The notes under the pieces were generated by a model, which was not told the origin of the DNA, did no database searches, and saw nothing but the letters and a program-made list of their open reading frames with translations. A program made the translations under genes and the position numbers. A DNA stretch of 34,682 bases from Acidobacteriota bacterium. Lineage in GTDB: Bacteria; Acidobacteriota; Holophagae; Thermotomaculales; Thermotomaculaceae. Position 1 is the stretch's first letter. The number at the start of each line of letters is the position of its first letter. This document shows positions 8,126 through 19,921 of the stretch, in pieces. The stretch spans positions 3,373 through 38,054 of the forward strand of contig JAADJC010000023.1 of the NCBI GenBank assembly GCA_013151025.1, in the 5' to 3' direction.

Positions 8126-9481
8126 TTATGACTCCGAAAAGTCCACTTCCGCCGCAGCCGATTTGAGAATATCAGAAAGGTGTTTCAGTTTTTCCCGGTT
8201 CACTTTCAGTTCATCTTCCAGCTCCCGGGTGTTCTTCGTGAGATTCTCAATGGTGGTCATCAACATATTTTCCTTCTCACCGAATTCACGGGTTACTTTC
8301 TCGGATTCCCGGCATTTTTTTTCCAATTCCTTAACCCTGCTTTCTTCTGCCAGAAGTTGTCGGCTCAATTCAGCCAGGGATTCTTCATGACTGGTGACCT
8401 TCTGTTCCATTTCACCCGTAAGTCCCTGGTTTTCCTTCTGAAGGGCATCAATTTCCTCTTCCAGTTTCAGGTTCCGGGCTTCTATGTTCTGGTATTGTCG
8501 AGCCTGTTCTTCGGCATTTTCTTTCGTAGTGGACAATGCCGCCTCGGCTTCTTCCACCCGGGCTTTCATTACAAGATTTTCCGCTTCAATGGCTTCCTTT
8601 TTCCGGGTCAGTTCCTGTTCCCGCTCTGCGACATCGGCTTTCAGTGAGGTAAGGTCCATGAGAAGGTTTCGGTTTTCTGTTTTAAGGAATTCGTTTTCTT
8701 TCTGCAGTGTAATAACCTGAACAGCCTTTTGTTGACTTACCTGCTTCAATCGGTTGATTTTTAATGCATCTTCCGGTAATGTTTCTATCTTTTCCCCTTT
8801 TTTTGCCGGTTTCATTTTAACATCCGGCTCCAGATCTCCTGTATCCACCCGGGGGGCGGGAGCTTCTTCTTCCAGGTCACTCAAATCCACGGAAGGGACA
8901 AGGTCGGCATCTTCCTCTTTCAATGCCAGTTCCAAGTCGAATTTCTCGTCTTCCTTGTCACTGTCAACAGGTTCAGAGGACATTGAAGCCGCTTCCTGCG
9001 ATTGAGAGCCATCGGTACTGAAAGCGGTAAATGTGCTGTCCAGTAGTTTATCGATGTTTTCCTCGTCGAAATCAGCGCCAAGAGGTGTGGCCTTTTTTGT
9101 CTGAACCACATTCGCCCCCAGAAAATCTATCAGAAGAGAGCTTAATTCTTTGGCGGAAAGAGGTTTACTGAAATAGCTGTCGGCACGAAACTTTAGTTTG
9201 CGGTGTTGATCAAAATCTGCTTCCGTCTTTTTGCCGGAAGTGATTACCAAGGGAATACTCCGGGTGGTGGGATTCTTTTTCAGTGAACTGCATACAAGAA
9301 AGCCGTTAAGATCTTTCAGTTCAAGATTGAGGATAATCATGTCAGGGCTCATGTCCACAGCCAGTTGAACCGCATCTGCGCCGTTATCCGCACTGACCAG
9401 TTCTATCTGGCCCGGTTTCAGTAATTCTTTGACTTTCGCGTGAAATCCCGTATCCGGGTCAATGACCAGCAGTGTTTTCAT
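8126..9481 (-). CDS. Pseudo-receiver/coiled-coil protein (AglZ/FrzS-like architecture)
   Basis: Protein of 451 residues in three parts: a CheY-like receiver (residues 1-122), an acidic Ser/Asp/Glu-rich linker (about 130-235), and a long coiled coil (about 238-445) rich in Glu, Lys and Leu. The receiver is degenerate. The phospho-acceptor position is Asn52 (IILNLEL where IILDLxx is expected) and the acidic pair is Asp-Pro (VIDPD). The Thr/Ser (TSGK) and Lys106 (FSKP) positions remain. In Myxococcus, AglZ and FrzS combine an atypical receiver with a coiled coil and act in polar, MglA-linked motility. Here mglBA is 14 kb away, so a link to polarity is inferred, not shown. The gene overlaps the NtrC-like gene by 23 bp, with GAGG 9 nt before the ATG. 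Confidence 0.85.
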   Translation of the reverse strand: MKTLLVIDPDTGFHAKVKELLKPGQIELVSADNGADAVQLAVDMSPDMIILNLELKDLNGFLVCSSLKKNPTTRSIPLVITSGKKTEADFDQHRKLKFRADSYFSKPLSAKELSSLLIDFLGANVVQTKKATPLGADFDEENIDKLLDSTFTAFSTDGSQSQEAASMSSEPVDSDKEDEKFDLELALKEEDADLVPSVDLSDLEEEAPAPRVDTGDLEPDVKMKPAKKGEKIETLPEDALKINRLKQVSQQKAVQVITLQKENEFLKTENRNLLMDLTSLKADVAEREQELTRKKEAIEAENLVMKARVEEAEAALSTTKENAEEQARQYQNIEARNLKLEEEIDALQKENQGLTGEMEQKVTSHEESLAELSRQLLAEESRVKELEKKCRESEKVTREFGEKENMLMTTIENLTKNTRELEDELKVNREKLKHLSDILKSAAAEVDFSES

Positions 9482-10891
9482 CGATTTCCGCCTCGCCGTA
9501 TTCTTTGAGTTTTCGCTGCAGGGTTCTCAGCCCGATTCCCAGTATCCGAGCGGCAACTGTACGGTTTCCATCGCACTGCTCCAGGGTTTTAAGGATAAGT
9601 TCCCTTTCCACGTCTGCCATCGGTGTGCCGATTTTCAACAACAGGGAATCTTCAGTATTTCTGAGAACCGATTCTACAATCTCACCACTCCTTACACCGT
9701 AACTTCCAACTTTCCCTATGATCTCTTCCGGCAGTTCCGATAGAGAAATTGTACTATTTTGAGCAAAAATCACAAGACTTTCCATTACGTTTTTCAGTTC
9801 ACGGACATTTCCGGGCCAATTGTAGCGGCAAAGCAAGCGGATGGAATCTGAACTGATTTCCAATCCGTCTTTCCCATGTTCTTCTGAAAATAGTTTAAGA
9901 AAATGGTTGATAAGCAAAGGGATATCTTCCCGTCTTTCCCTTAGTGGCGGGATTGTCAGATGAATTACTTTCAGCCGAAACAGCAAATCTTCCCGAAAAC
10001 GACCTTCCCGGACCAGGTCGTCCAGATTACGGTTTGTGCTGCCCAAGATACGGGTCTTGACCTTGATAATGTCGCTGCCACCCACCCGCATAAACTCTTT
10101 CTGTTCAATAATGCGAAGAAGCTTGGCCTGCAGATCCATGCTCATTTCCCCGATTTCATCCAGAAGCAGGGTTCCGTTGGTGGTCATCTCAAATTTTCCG
10201 ATCTTCCGGCCGATTGCTCCGGTAAACGAACCCTTTTCATGGCCGAAAAGCTCACTTTCCAGGATTTCACCGGGGATGGCTGCGCAGTTGATGGGAAGGA
10301 ACATGGCGTTCTTTCGCGGTGAATTCTGGTGGATAGCATTGGCAATCAATTCTTTCCCGGTTCCACTTTCCCCGGTAATCAATACGGTGCTGTTGGTTGG
10401 CGCCACCATGAGAATTTTTTCAAACAATTTTTCCATGCCTGGGGAATTCCCGATAATACTGGAGAAGGAATATTTTTTGTCCAGTCGTTGTTTCAGTTGA
10501 CTGACTTCTCGCTTCAGACGTTTATTCCCCACAATCTTTTCAACCCGCTTTCTCAGCTCAAACATGTCCAGGGGTTTGGACAGGTAATCTTCCGCCCCCA
10601 GTTTCATGGCTTCCACGGCGGACTCAATGGAGCCGAAGGCAGTGACCAGAATGATGCTGATATCATCTGCCAGTTTCGTAATTTCCTGGATCAGTCGTAT
10701 CCCGTCCAATTCCGGCATTCTAAGATCGGTAATTACCAGGTCAATTCCCCCGGAGTTGGTTTTGATATACTCCAGTGCTTTGGGGCTTTCCGCGAAGGAA
10801 AGCACTGCGTGTCCCTTCTTTTTCAGTGCCCGTTCCATGCCCAGGCGGGCACTGTCTTCATCCTCTACAATTACAATGAGTCGACCGTCCA

Positions 10892-10892
<1 letters not shown>
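9459..10892 (-). CDS. NtrC-family sigma54-dependent response regulator
   Basis: Response regulator of 477 residues with the full NtrC layout. The receiver has acidic residues at VEDED and phospho-acceptor Asp56 (VITDLRMPELDG). The AAA+ domain has Walker A GESGTGKE, the sigma54-contact loop GSFTGA (a usual variant of GAFTGA) and Walker B LLLDEIGEM. The C-terminal Fis-type helix-turn-helix includes GNRTVAARILGI. It should activate sigma54 promoters after phosphorylation by a kinase not present in this window. Its ATG overlaps the ligA stop by one base (TGATG), so it is co-translated with ligA. Targets are unknown; I saw no convincing -24/-12 promoter in the window. Confidence 0.96.
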
Positions 10893-12910
<2,018 letters not shown>

Positions 12911-14284
12911 CTATCTCTTGTTCTGGCGGATGGTTTCCGGTTCGATACCATATTGTTTCAGTTTTCGATAGAGGTAGCTTCGTTCGATACCGAGAAGTTC
13001 CGCCGCTTTGCTCATGTTGTTGCCGGACATCCGGATGACTTTCATCATGTGGTTCAGTTCAAACGCTTCCCTGGCTTCTTTGAGCCGAAGGGGGTGATGG
13101 GAATCGTCATTATCACCACTACGGTTGATCGGGTACGGGATATCCTGAACGGTAACCGTATTCTCTCTAACCATGATCATCAAACGTTCCATCAGGTTCT
13201 GAAGTTCCCTTACATTGCCCGGCCAGTTGTACATTTTCAGCATATCCATGGCCTTCGGCACCAGGGTTTTCGGCGGGACTTTCCTTTCGTCGGCAAATTG
13301 TTGAATGAAATGATTTGCCAGAGGGGGGATGTCTTCAATCCGTTCCCTGAGCGGTGGTACGTGGAGTTCAATAACGTTGAGCCGATAGTAAAGATCCTGG
13401 CGAAAACTGCCGTCTTCAATGGCCTGGGCAAGATTTTTGTTCGTTGCGGCAATAATGCGTACATCTGCGCTGATGCTCCGGGTGCCGCCAACCGGAGTTA
13501 CGGCATTTTCCTGAAGTACGCGAAGTACCTTTGCCTGAGTTCTCAGCGACATGTCTCCAATTTCGTCCAGGAACAGGGTACCGCCGTTGGCTACGACAAA
13601 TTTACCCTTCCTGGTCTCATGGGCGCCTGTAAACGAACCCTTTACGTGGCCGAACAGCTCGCTTTCAATCAACTCATCCGGGATGGCGGCACAGTTGATG
13701 TCCACCATGGGCATATCCGCCCGGAGGCTTTTCATGTGAAGGCTTCGGGCGACCATTTCCTTCCCGCTGCCGTTTTCGCCGTAAATAAGGACACGGCCCT
13801 CAGATGGCGCGGCCAGCTCGATATCATGTACCAATTTCTGGTAAGCGGGAGATGTCCCAATGAGTTGAACTTCCCGGGATGCCTGTTCTAAAAGCCAGCG
13901 GTTTCCGATTTTCAATTTGCGGTGTTTCAGCGCGTTGGAGATGGAAAGGAGCAGCTTTTCAAAGGACAATGGTTTTTCCAGGAAATCAATGGCGCCTTTC
14001 TTTGTGGCCTGAACCGCCACTTCAATAGTGGCATGGCCGGAAATTACAATGATTTCCACATCAATTCCGGAATTATTGATAAAATCAATGAGTTTCAGTC
14101 CGTCAATGTCTTCCATCCAGACGTCGGTGATTACAAGATCCACCTGCCCATCCTGAAGTTGGGTAAAAGCCTTACTCCCGGAATCCGCTTCCCGGACAGC
14201 ATAGCCCTCATCCTCCAGAATGGCCCGGATGGTGCGTCTTATATTTTCTTCATCATCAACGATCAGAATCATTTCTTTTGACAT
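12911..14284 (-). CDS. NtrX-like sigma54-dependent response regulator
   Basis: Response regulator of 457 residues. The receiver has ILIVDDEEN and phospho-acceptor Asp54 ([12 protein letters not shown]). The AAA+ domain has a Walker A variant GENGSGKE, sigma54 loop GSFTGA, Walker [10 protein letters not shown] and [13 protein letters not shown]. The C-terminal HTH includes [21 protein letters not shown]. The HTH sequence and short receiver linker resemble NtrX. I chose the ATG at 14284; a TTG two codons upstream (14290) is possible but has no SD support. The start overlaps the transglutaminase-like gene by 29 bp. No NtrY-like kinase is visible nearby, so the input signal is unknown. NtrX-type regulators often control envelope and respiratory genes, and the flanking genes are envelope-related. 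Confidence 0.94.
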   Translation of the reverse strand: MSKEMILIVDDEENIRRTIRAILEDEGYAVREADSGSKAFTQLQDGQVDLVITDVWMEDIDGLKLIDFINNSGIDVEIIVISGHATIEVAVQATKKGAIDFLEKPLSFEKLLLSISNALKHRKLKIGNRWLLEQASREVQLIGTSPAYQKLVHDIELAAPSEGRVLIYGENGSGKEMVARSLHMKSLRADMPMVDINCAAIPDELIESELFGHVKGSFTGAHETRKGKFVVANGGTLFLDEIGDMSLRTQAKVLRVLQENAVTPVGGTRSISADVRIIAATNKNLAQAIEDGSFRQDLYYRLNVIELHVPPLRERIEDIPPLANHFIQQFADERKVPPKTLVPKAMDMLKMYNWPGNVRELQNLMERLMIMVRENTVTVQDIPYPINRSGDNDDSHHPLRLKEAREAFELNHMMKVIRMSGNNMSKAAELLGIERSYLYRKLKQYGIEPETIRQNKR

Positions 14285-16118
14285 TTGCAAGTAATTTCAG
14301 GCAGATATTGTATGCCCTCTCCTTCAATTCTGTTCCCATTGTAGCCGAAGGGGATGAAAAGGTAAACCGAAACAGTGTTCCCCGATATGCAAGCACCATG
14401 GCCAGACTCCCATCGTCCCTGCCCAGTACCACCGGATATCCCAATATCGTTTCCCTGGAAAGGGGAGCGAGACTTGAAATCAGATTTTCCGCCTGACAGG
14501 TCAGATACTTCCGGTTTTTTCCGTCGGCCAGCGATATTGGAATCCGGAGGCCACCTTTCAACACCATCGTTCCAAGGCGGTACCGGTCCATTGAATCCTG
14601 CCGATTTACGGGGATCCATTGAAAGTCCTCTCCGGGGTTGATCCCGAATCCGATACCGTCCACCTCAAGGAAATTTCCAGCCCGCCGGGTTCCGAACTGC
14701 GAGAAAACGGCCTTGTCCCGGAAAGTGACGGAAACAGGCTCAACAGATAAAGTGCCAATCTGCTGAACAATGGGAAGGAGGTCCCGTTGAAACCCCGTAT
14801 CGTTGAGAAGCGTATGTGCCATGATGAGATGGGAGGGATCCGCTGTTTCTTCATTCAATGTGGGATCAATGGAAATCCACTTGCCATCCATGCTCACTTG
14901 CGGCCACATGTGGTACCCGATGGTGCCATTGACCGCTACCACCCCGGCTGCAGCCCGGCAGGGAATTCCCCCGGCTCGAAGCAATGCCATCGCAAGTACC
15001 GTATGCTCCGTGCAGTCCCCCTCGCCGGTCTTCAAAATCGTTGCGGTATTGGCAAATCCAACGCCATAGCCTTTCCGATCAATCATCCTGTACACCTTGT
15101 GCACCACTTTGCGCACAAAACCGGCATCGGTGGTTCCACCCCTTCTTAAATCAGTGACAATTTTCTGAATCTCCGGCAGATCCGACTGAACAATGGGTCC
15201 GGATTTCAGAGCAGCCGCCTTTCTGTCCGCCTTCATAACATTTGTCAGCTTTGATCGGGTAATTGTCACCAGCACGCCATCGCCCTTCCGGGCAACGGAT
15301 TGGAAATCTCCCTGAGAAATTGTCACCGGCTGATTCCCCGCTTTTACAAGTATGGTAATCGTCTGCACATCAAAATTACTGGGAAACCATTCTTTTGCGT
15401 GGAATAGCGTTTGAATGAGAATGTCAGTGCTTTTGCCCGTTTCAGCTTTTCCGTCTGATGACGCATTCTTTGAAACAAACTCTATACTTAACCCCATCAT
15501 CCGGCTTTTTGTATACAAAAGTTGCCCGCTTTCGTCCACCAGAATCTCCTGTTTCAACTCAGTGTTTCCGGATGAATCCTTCAACTCCAGGCGGTATGTT
15601 TTGTCGGAATCTCCCTTCTCTTTTCTCAGTTTTCGGACGGTACGGGTCATCACATTCTGAGTATCACTGGAAAAAAAATGGAAAGAGGTGGTTGTGGCGG
15701 TGGATTTCAGCAGCCGGGAGATTCTTATCTCGCTTCCGTACCCCAGTACAACATCCGGGGGAAGTGCTTGCCGTCGGGTGCTAGCGTCATAATGCAACTG
15801 GGCTGAACTTTTAGAAAAATCAGCATGAAATTCGGTTTTCAGCCCGGCCTGATCTGCCTTAACCGACAGAGAAATCGGCGTGCCGTCCAGCCGACTGATT
15901 TCCACCGAATTTTCTGACAGCGTCACAGTGGCGCCGCCCCTTTTCAGGGTAATGCGGGAAACAGATTCAACGCGAATCGTACCGGCCTTGCGGTCCATCT
16001 GTCGAGTTTCCACCAGCGTGCCAACGTCACTTCCATTCAAGCGAATGAAAAAACGGCTGGAAGACCAGCCGTTCATCGTAATAATTAGTATAACAGGTAT
16101 GAAAAAACGAAGCTTCAT
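14256..16118 (-). CDS. Secreted transglutaminase-like (papain-fold) protein
   Basis: Protein of 620 residues with an N-terminal signal sequence (residues 1-20). A long beta-rich N-terminal region (20-320) precedes a transglutaminase-core domain with a complete catalytic triad: Cys369 in GEGDCTEH, His403 in YHMWPQV and Asp418 in WISIDPT. The C-terminal 190 residues are unassigned. Bacterial proteins of this type are often periplasmic proteases or amidases rather than true cross-linking enzymes. The gene overlaps the HtrA gene's stop as ATGA, so the two exported proteins are translationally coupled and probably work in the same compartment. The substrate is not deducible. Confidence 0.9.
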   Translation of the reverse strand: MKLRFFIPVILIITMNGWSSSRFFIRLNGSDVGTLVETRQMDRKAGTIRVESVSRITLKRGGATVTLSENSVEISRLDGTPISLSVKADQAGLKTEFHADFSKSSAQLHYDASTRRQALPPDVVLGYGSEIRISRLLKSTATTTSFHFFSSDTQNVMTRTVRKLRKEKGDSDKTYRLELKDSSGNTELKQEILVDESGQLLYTKSRMMGLSIEFVSKNASSDGKAETGKSTDILIQTLFHAKEWFPSNFDVQTITILVKAGNQPVTISQGDFQSVARKGDGVLVTITRSKLTNVMKADRKAAALKSGPIVQSDLPEIQKIVTDLRRGGTTDAGFVRKVVHKVYRMIDRKGYGVGFANTATILKTGEGDCTEHTVLAMALLRAGGIPCRAAAGVVAVNGTIGYHMWPQVSMDGKWISIDPTLNEETADPSHLIMAHTLLNDTGFQRDLLPIVQQIGTLSVEPVSVTFRDKAVFSQFGTRRAGNFLEVDGIGFGINPGEDFQWIPVNRQDSMDRYRLGTMVLKGGLRIPISLADGKNRKYLTCQAENLISSLAPLSRETILGYPVVLGRDDGSLAMVLAYRGTLFRFTFSSPSATMGTELKERAYNICLKLLANVKRNDSDR

Positions 16119-17581
16119 TGCACGTTCAAAGTGACAATCCGGAACGTGCCCCGGTTGTACAGCTTGAGCATCACCACATCTCCCTTCTTGAAATTCTGCG
16201 CAAGTTTAAGGAAATTGTCATAATCTATAACCGGGTTTCGGTTCACTTCCACAATTACACTTCCCTCCCGGACAAGTTTATCATACGCCTCACTCATCTG
16301 GTTGACATCCACCACCAATACGCCGTTGATATCCGTCCCAATGCGGAGCTGGTAACGGATTCTGTCGGTCAGGGACATGACATTAAACCCCAGCTTGCTG
16401 GAAATAGATTTGTTTTCAGGGGATTTCGTATCCGGTTTTCCAGGAGTGTTTCCGATAAAATCATCTCTGGAAGAGAGTGTCACAGTGAGCGTCTTGATTT
16501 TCCCTTCCCTGGATACCGTCACCTTAATCTTGTCTCCTGGTCGATGGGACGCAACCAACTGAATCAGCTCATTATTATCCTTGACAGATTTTCCATCCAA
16601 TTCCGTAATGATATCATAAGGTTTCAACCCGGCCTTATCGGCGCCCATGCCCTTCTGGATTGTTTGAACCAGTGCTCCGTGGTCCGTCTTGAAATACCGC
16701 TTATCTGTTTCGCTGAGCCGAGACACCGTCACACCAAGGGCGCCCCGCTCTACCTTTCCGTTCTCTTTCAACTGCTGAAACACGTCCTTCACCATATTGA
16801 TGGGAACCGCAAAGCCGATGTTCTGGCCCTGAGCACTGATAGCCGTGTTAATTCCCACCACTTCACCACTCATGTTTACCAATGGACCGCCGGAATTCCC
16901 GAAATTGATGGCGGCGTCCGTCTGAATAAACGATTCCATCCCGGTACCGAGCCGGCGGCCCTTACCGGACACGATTCCCGCAGTGACCGAGTGGGAATAG
17001 CCAAGAGGGTTGCCGATGGCTGTGACCCATTCTCCCACCTTCAGAGCATCTGAATCGCCCAGATGGGCAATCGGTAGATTGCGCTTGTCTATTTTCAGAA
17101 GGGCGATATCAATTTCAGGGTCAGTCCCCACCACCTTCGCGTCATATTTTTTGTCATCGTTCTCCAGGGTAACCTTCACCTTGTCCGCATTCTTTACCAC
17201 ATGGTTGTTGGTGATAATGTAGCCGTCAGCGGACACAATTACACCGGAGCCCCAGCTCACCTGCTTTCGCTCCTGCTGCGGCATCTGACGCTTGAAATTC
17301 GGTCCGAAAAAATACTCGAAGAAATCATTGTTTCCACCGAAAGGGGCGATTTTGGGATGCTTAAATGTGGAAATAGACTCAATTGTAACCACTGCCGGGT
17401 TGAGCATATCGGCAATGCCGGAAAAATCCGGAAGAGACACAATCCGTGTTGTTGGTGCCGCAAAAATCGTGGCATTATGTTCCGGTTCCACCATCATCCG
17501 GACACCAAATCCGGTTCCAATCAGTAACGCTGCGACAATTATGCCGCTCGCAAACAGTTTCACTTTTTCTTTCAGTCTCAT
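16115..17581 (-). CDS. degP: HtrA/DegP-type periplasmic serine protease
   Basis: Periplasmic quality-control protease/chaperone of 488 residues. An N-terminal membrane anchor or signal (residues 9-29) is followed by a trypsin-like domain with catalytic His127 (TNNHVV), Asp159 (DIALLKI) and Ser230 (GNSGGPL). Two PDZ domains follow (about 275-370 and 395-485), the DegP/DegQ arrangement. The ATG has GGGAGG 5 nt upstream. It is the first gene of a seven-gene operon that continues with the transglutaminase-like protein and the NtrX-like regulator, which suggests an envelope-stress module. Whether it is DegP, DegQ or MucD cannot be told from sequence alone. Confidence 0.96.
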   Translation of the reverse strand: MRLKEKVKLFASGIIVAALLIGTGFGVRMMVEPEHNATIFAAPTTRIVSLPDFSGIADMLNPAVVTIESISTFKHPKIAPFGGNNDFFEYFFGPNFKRQMPQQERKQVSWGSGVIVSADGYIITNNHVVKNADKVKVTLENDDKKYDAKVVGTDPEIDIALLKIDKRNLPIAHLGDSDALKVGEWVTAIGNPLGYSHSVTAGIVSGKGRRLGTGMESFIQTDAAINFGNSGGPLVNMSGEVVGINTAISAQGQNIGFAVPINMVKDVFQQLKENGKVERGALGVTVSRLSETDKRYFKTDHGALVQTIQKGMGADKAGLKPYDIITELDGKSVKDNNELIQLVASHRPGDKIKVTVSREGKIKTLTVTLSSRDDFIGNTPGKPDTKSPENKSISSKLGFNVMSLTDRIRYQLRIGTDINGVLVVDVNQMSEAYDKLVREGSVIVEVNRNPVIDYDNFLKLAQNFKKGDVVMLKLYNRGTFRIVTLNVQ

Positions 17582-17893
17582 TGCTTCCTCCCTGCTTCAG
17601 TTGTCCAGCCTTTTTTTATGCAACATTTATGCCCGAAAAAGCGCGCCAGAATGACGCAACACAGGGAGAAAAGCGTTTGAATATAAGTCCAGACAGACCG
17701 GATTCGGAAAAGAAAAAAGAACCTTCCATTGACCGTCCATTGCCAACTCTTTTTCCTCCTACCCACTCCAACTCATTCCGAAGGAAAGCTCTCGCAAAGA
17801 GCGCCGGGAACGCGAAGCGAAGACGAAGTCATTCAGAAAGAAACCACAATAAACGCAGAAAACCATGCTTTAGAAAGAGATGGGGCTCTTTAC
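17582..17893. other. 312-bp gap upstream of the HtrA operon
   Basis: No gene is seen. The left part holds the SD and presumably the promoter of the HtrA operon, but no clear -35/-10 pair was found. The right part carries low-information words such as CCACTCCAACTC, also seen near 25151 and 34504 as CCGACTCCAACTC/CCGGCTCCAACTC, and GCAAAGAGCGCCGGGAACGCGAAGCGAAG-like text. The latter resembles the intergenic words at 7443-7464 read on the other strand. Confidence 0.5.
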
Positions 17894-18376
17894 TCAGTCT
17901 TTACCGGCGATGTTATCGACTTTATTTTTTCTCATCCGGATGACGCGGGTACCTGCAATGCGATCACCAAAACGTGCATGCTCTTTTGAAGCCACAATTA
18001 ACACAATGCCAAGAATGTTAAGAGCCGGAAGTCCATCCACAACTCGAAGCACGTTTCGAAACAGGCCTCTGGTCAGTCCGGGTTTTCCGCCTTCAATCCG
18101 CTCCACGCGCAGCCCAAATATCCACTTCCCCAGTGTGATACCGGCCAATCCTTCCAGAAGCACGAAATAGAGCCCCATCACAACAAGGAAAGTAATACAC
18201 ATTGGATCCGTGATTATCAGTCCGGAATGCCAGCGGTGATCGGTGGCATTCATTATCCATACACCTTTAACCATGCGTGTGATTGGGAAAAAAACAGTAA
18301 AAAACAGTAAAAAATCAACGAAGAGCGCAAAGAACCGTGGCCAGAGCCCCGCAAAGCGAATATGTTTTCTCATCAT
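17894..18376 (-). CDS. RDD family membrane protein
   Basis: Small 160-residue integral membrane protein of the RDD family. Conserved Arg (WPRFFAL) and Asp (FVDFLLF) residues lie in the first segment and the typical GKWIFGLRV loop follows the middle segments. About four hydrophobic segments are visible (near residues 15-35, 53-75, 78-92 and 115-130), and the C terminus has the family's FGDRIAGTRVI. RDD proteins are of unclear function; some relate to Na+/H+ antiport. It is oriented like the HtrA operon but 312 bp upstream, so it is probably transcribed separately. Two adjacent ATGs (18376 and 18373) are equally possible starts. Confidence 0.85.
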   Translation of the reverse strand: MMRKHIRFAGLWPRFFALFVDFLLFFTVFFPITRMVKGVWIMNATDHRWHSGLIITDPMCITFLVVMGLYFVLLEGLAGITLGKWIFGLRVERIEGGKPGLTRGLFRNVLRVVDGLPALNILGIVLIVASKEHARFGDRIAGTRVIRMRKNKVDNIAGKD

Positions 18377-18637
18377 AAACTCTCACTCTTCAAGCCGATT
18401 TGATGAAGTTATTATACCACGCAGGGAGAGGGATGCGTGAGAGGACAGGATGAAGTGGGCTGGGAGGTTTTCCCTCTGGTTTATTCATTTAACATTTAAC
18501 ATCTATTATTTAACGTTCCGGCACATAGAGCCGGTGGAATTTCCGGGGGAAATGTAGGATAATGCCGTTTTGAGCCCGAGATTATAATAAAGAGTGTGGG
18601 CTGACCGGAATTGAGCAATTGTGTTTGAGGTGAAAAG
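18377..18637. other. Divergent intergenic region between the RDD gene and hemL
   Basis: This 261-bp region must hold promoters in both directions. Two copies of TTAACAT (18489-18502), the reverse complement of the heptamer tandemly repeated at 25000-25034, occur here. A TATAAT at 18583-18588 is a candidate -10 for hemL but has no good -35 at the right distance. A second -10-like GATAAT lies at 18558-18563. Confidence 0.45.
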
Positions 18638-19912
18638 ATGGAACATGTAAAGAGCAGGCAGGCATTTGAAGAGGCAAGAAAATCCATTCCCGGCGGCGTG
18701 GACAGCCCGGTTCGGGCTTTCCGTGCAGTGGGAGGGGAACCGGTTTTTATTGAATCGGCAAAAGACCAGTTTGTAGTGGACGTAGACGGGAACCGCTATC
18801 TGGATTTTATCTGCACTTGGGGGCCGGCCATTCTGGGCCATGCCGATAATGAAGTGCTGACAGCCGTGAAAAACAGGATGGACAAGGGACTCAGCTTCGG
18901 GATGCCGACAACTATTGAAACCCGATTGGCCGAAAAGATGCACGAAATGCTGCCCTATGTGGAGAAGGTCCGATTTGTCAGTTCCGGGACAGAGGCGACG
19001 ATGACTGCCATTCGTCTGGCACGGGGTTATACAGGTAAGGAGAAGATTATCAAGTTCAACGGCTGTTACCACGGCCACCACGATTCTCTGCTTGTGAAGG
19101 CGGGAAGCGGGGGTGCTACACTGGGTATTCCCGACAGTCCCGGTGTGACCCCCGGCACAACAAAGTCCACCATTGTTTGTGAATACAACAATTCCGATGG
19201 AGTGCGTGATGCGTTGGAAGCCGGGAATGTGGCTGCTGTGATTGTAGAACCAGTGGCAGGCAACATGGGCGTGGTGAAGCCGAAGGAGGGCTTTCTCCAG
19301 ACCCTTCGGGACCTGACGGAACGCCACGAGGTACTGCTTATTTTTGACGAGGTGATGACAGGTTTTCGCATCCATGAGCAGGGAGCCTACGGGCTTTACG
19401 GTGTGACGCCGGATCTGGCCACTTTCGGCAAAGTGATAGGCGGCGGGATGCCTGTGGGGGCTATCGGCGGCAGTGGGACTATCATGGATTGGCTGGCGCC
19501 GATAGGTCCAGTATACCAGGCCGGTACCCTTTCCGGGAACCCGGCAGCCATGGAATGTGGTCTCAAAACACTGGAAATCTATGAACGGGATCATGTTCTG
19601 GAAGAAATCCGAAGGGTGTCCGGGCATTTGGCTAGTGGGCTGGCAGATATCTGTGGTCGCCAGAACAATGTATCATTTTCTATTCAAGGCGCCATGTTTA
19701 CTGTTTTCTTCACCGGTACCACGCCATCCAATTTCCCGGAAGTGGCAGACTGTGACATGGAACGGTTCCGACGCTTTTTCCAGTTCATGCTGAATGACGG
19801 AATTCTTCTTCCGCCATCCCAGTATGAAGCGAATTTTCTGTCCTTCAAGCATACAAAAAAAGACATTGACCACTATCTGAATGCCTTGGAAACCTTCCTT
19901 GGCCTGGAGTGA
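18638..19912 (+). CDS. hemL: Glutamate-1-semialdehyde 2,1-aminomutase
   Basis: PLP-dependent class III aminotransferase-fold enzyme converting glutamate-1-semialdehyde to 5-aminolevulinate in the C5 haem/tetrapyrrole pathway. The 424-residue length is typical. Visible features are the SSGTEATMTAIRLAR cofactor-binding motif (115-129), CYHGHHD (143-149), the PLP-contacting FDEVMTGFR (236-244) and the Schiff-base Lys265 in TFGKVIGGGMPVGA. The ATG has GAGGTG 6 nt upstream. It starts the plus-strand operon, 9 nt before leuS. No other haem gene is in the window, so its place next to a tRNA synthetase looks like a housekeeping grouping. Confidence 0.98.
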   Translation: MEHVKSRQAFEEARKSIPGGVDSPVRAFRAVGGEPVFIESAKDQFVVDVDGNRYLDFICTWGPAILGHADNEVLTAVKNRMDKGLSFGMPTTIETRLAEKMHEMLPYVEKVRFVSSGTEATMTAIRLARGYTGKEKIIKFNGCYHGHHDSLLVKAGSGGATLGIPDSPGVTPGTTKSTIVCEYNNSDGVRDALEAGNVAAVIVEPVAGNMGVVKPKEGFLQTLRDLTERHEVLLIFDEVMTGFRIHEQGAYGLYGVTPDLATFGKVIGGGMPVGAIGGSGTIMDWLAPIGPVYQAGTLSGNPAAMECGLKTLEIYERDHVLEEIRRVSGHLASGLADICGRQNNVSFSIQGAMFTVFFTGTTPSNFPEVADCDMERFRRFFQFMLNDGILLPPSQYEANFLSFKHTKKDIDHYLNALETFLGLE

Positions 19913-19921
19913 GGAGGCGTC

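Noticed and set aside
12953-13891. 312-codon open frame antisense to the NtrX-like gene
   Set aside because: Composition mirrors the opposite strand and no motif is seen.
17633-17648. TGGCGCG-N4-TTCGG on the minus strand upstream of the HtrA gene as a sigma54 promoter
   Set aside because: The -12 element lacks the essential GC (TTCG instead of TTGC), so it is not a credible -24/-12 site.
18506-19627. 373-codon open frame antisense to hemL
   Set aside because: It lies opposite a perfect hemL gene, is rich in His/Cys/Pro as expected for a shadow frame, has no SD and no recognisable family.
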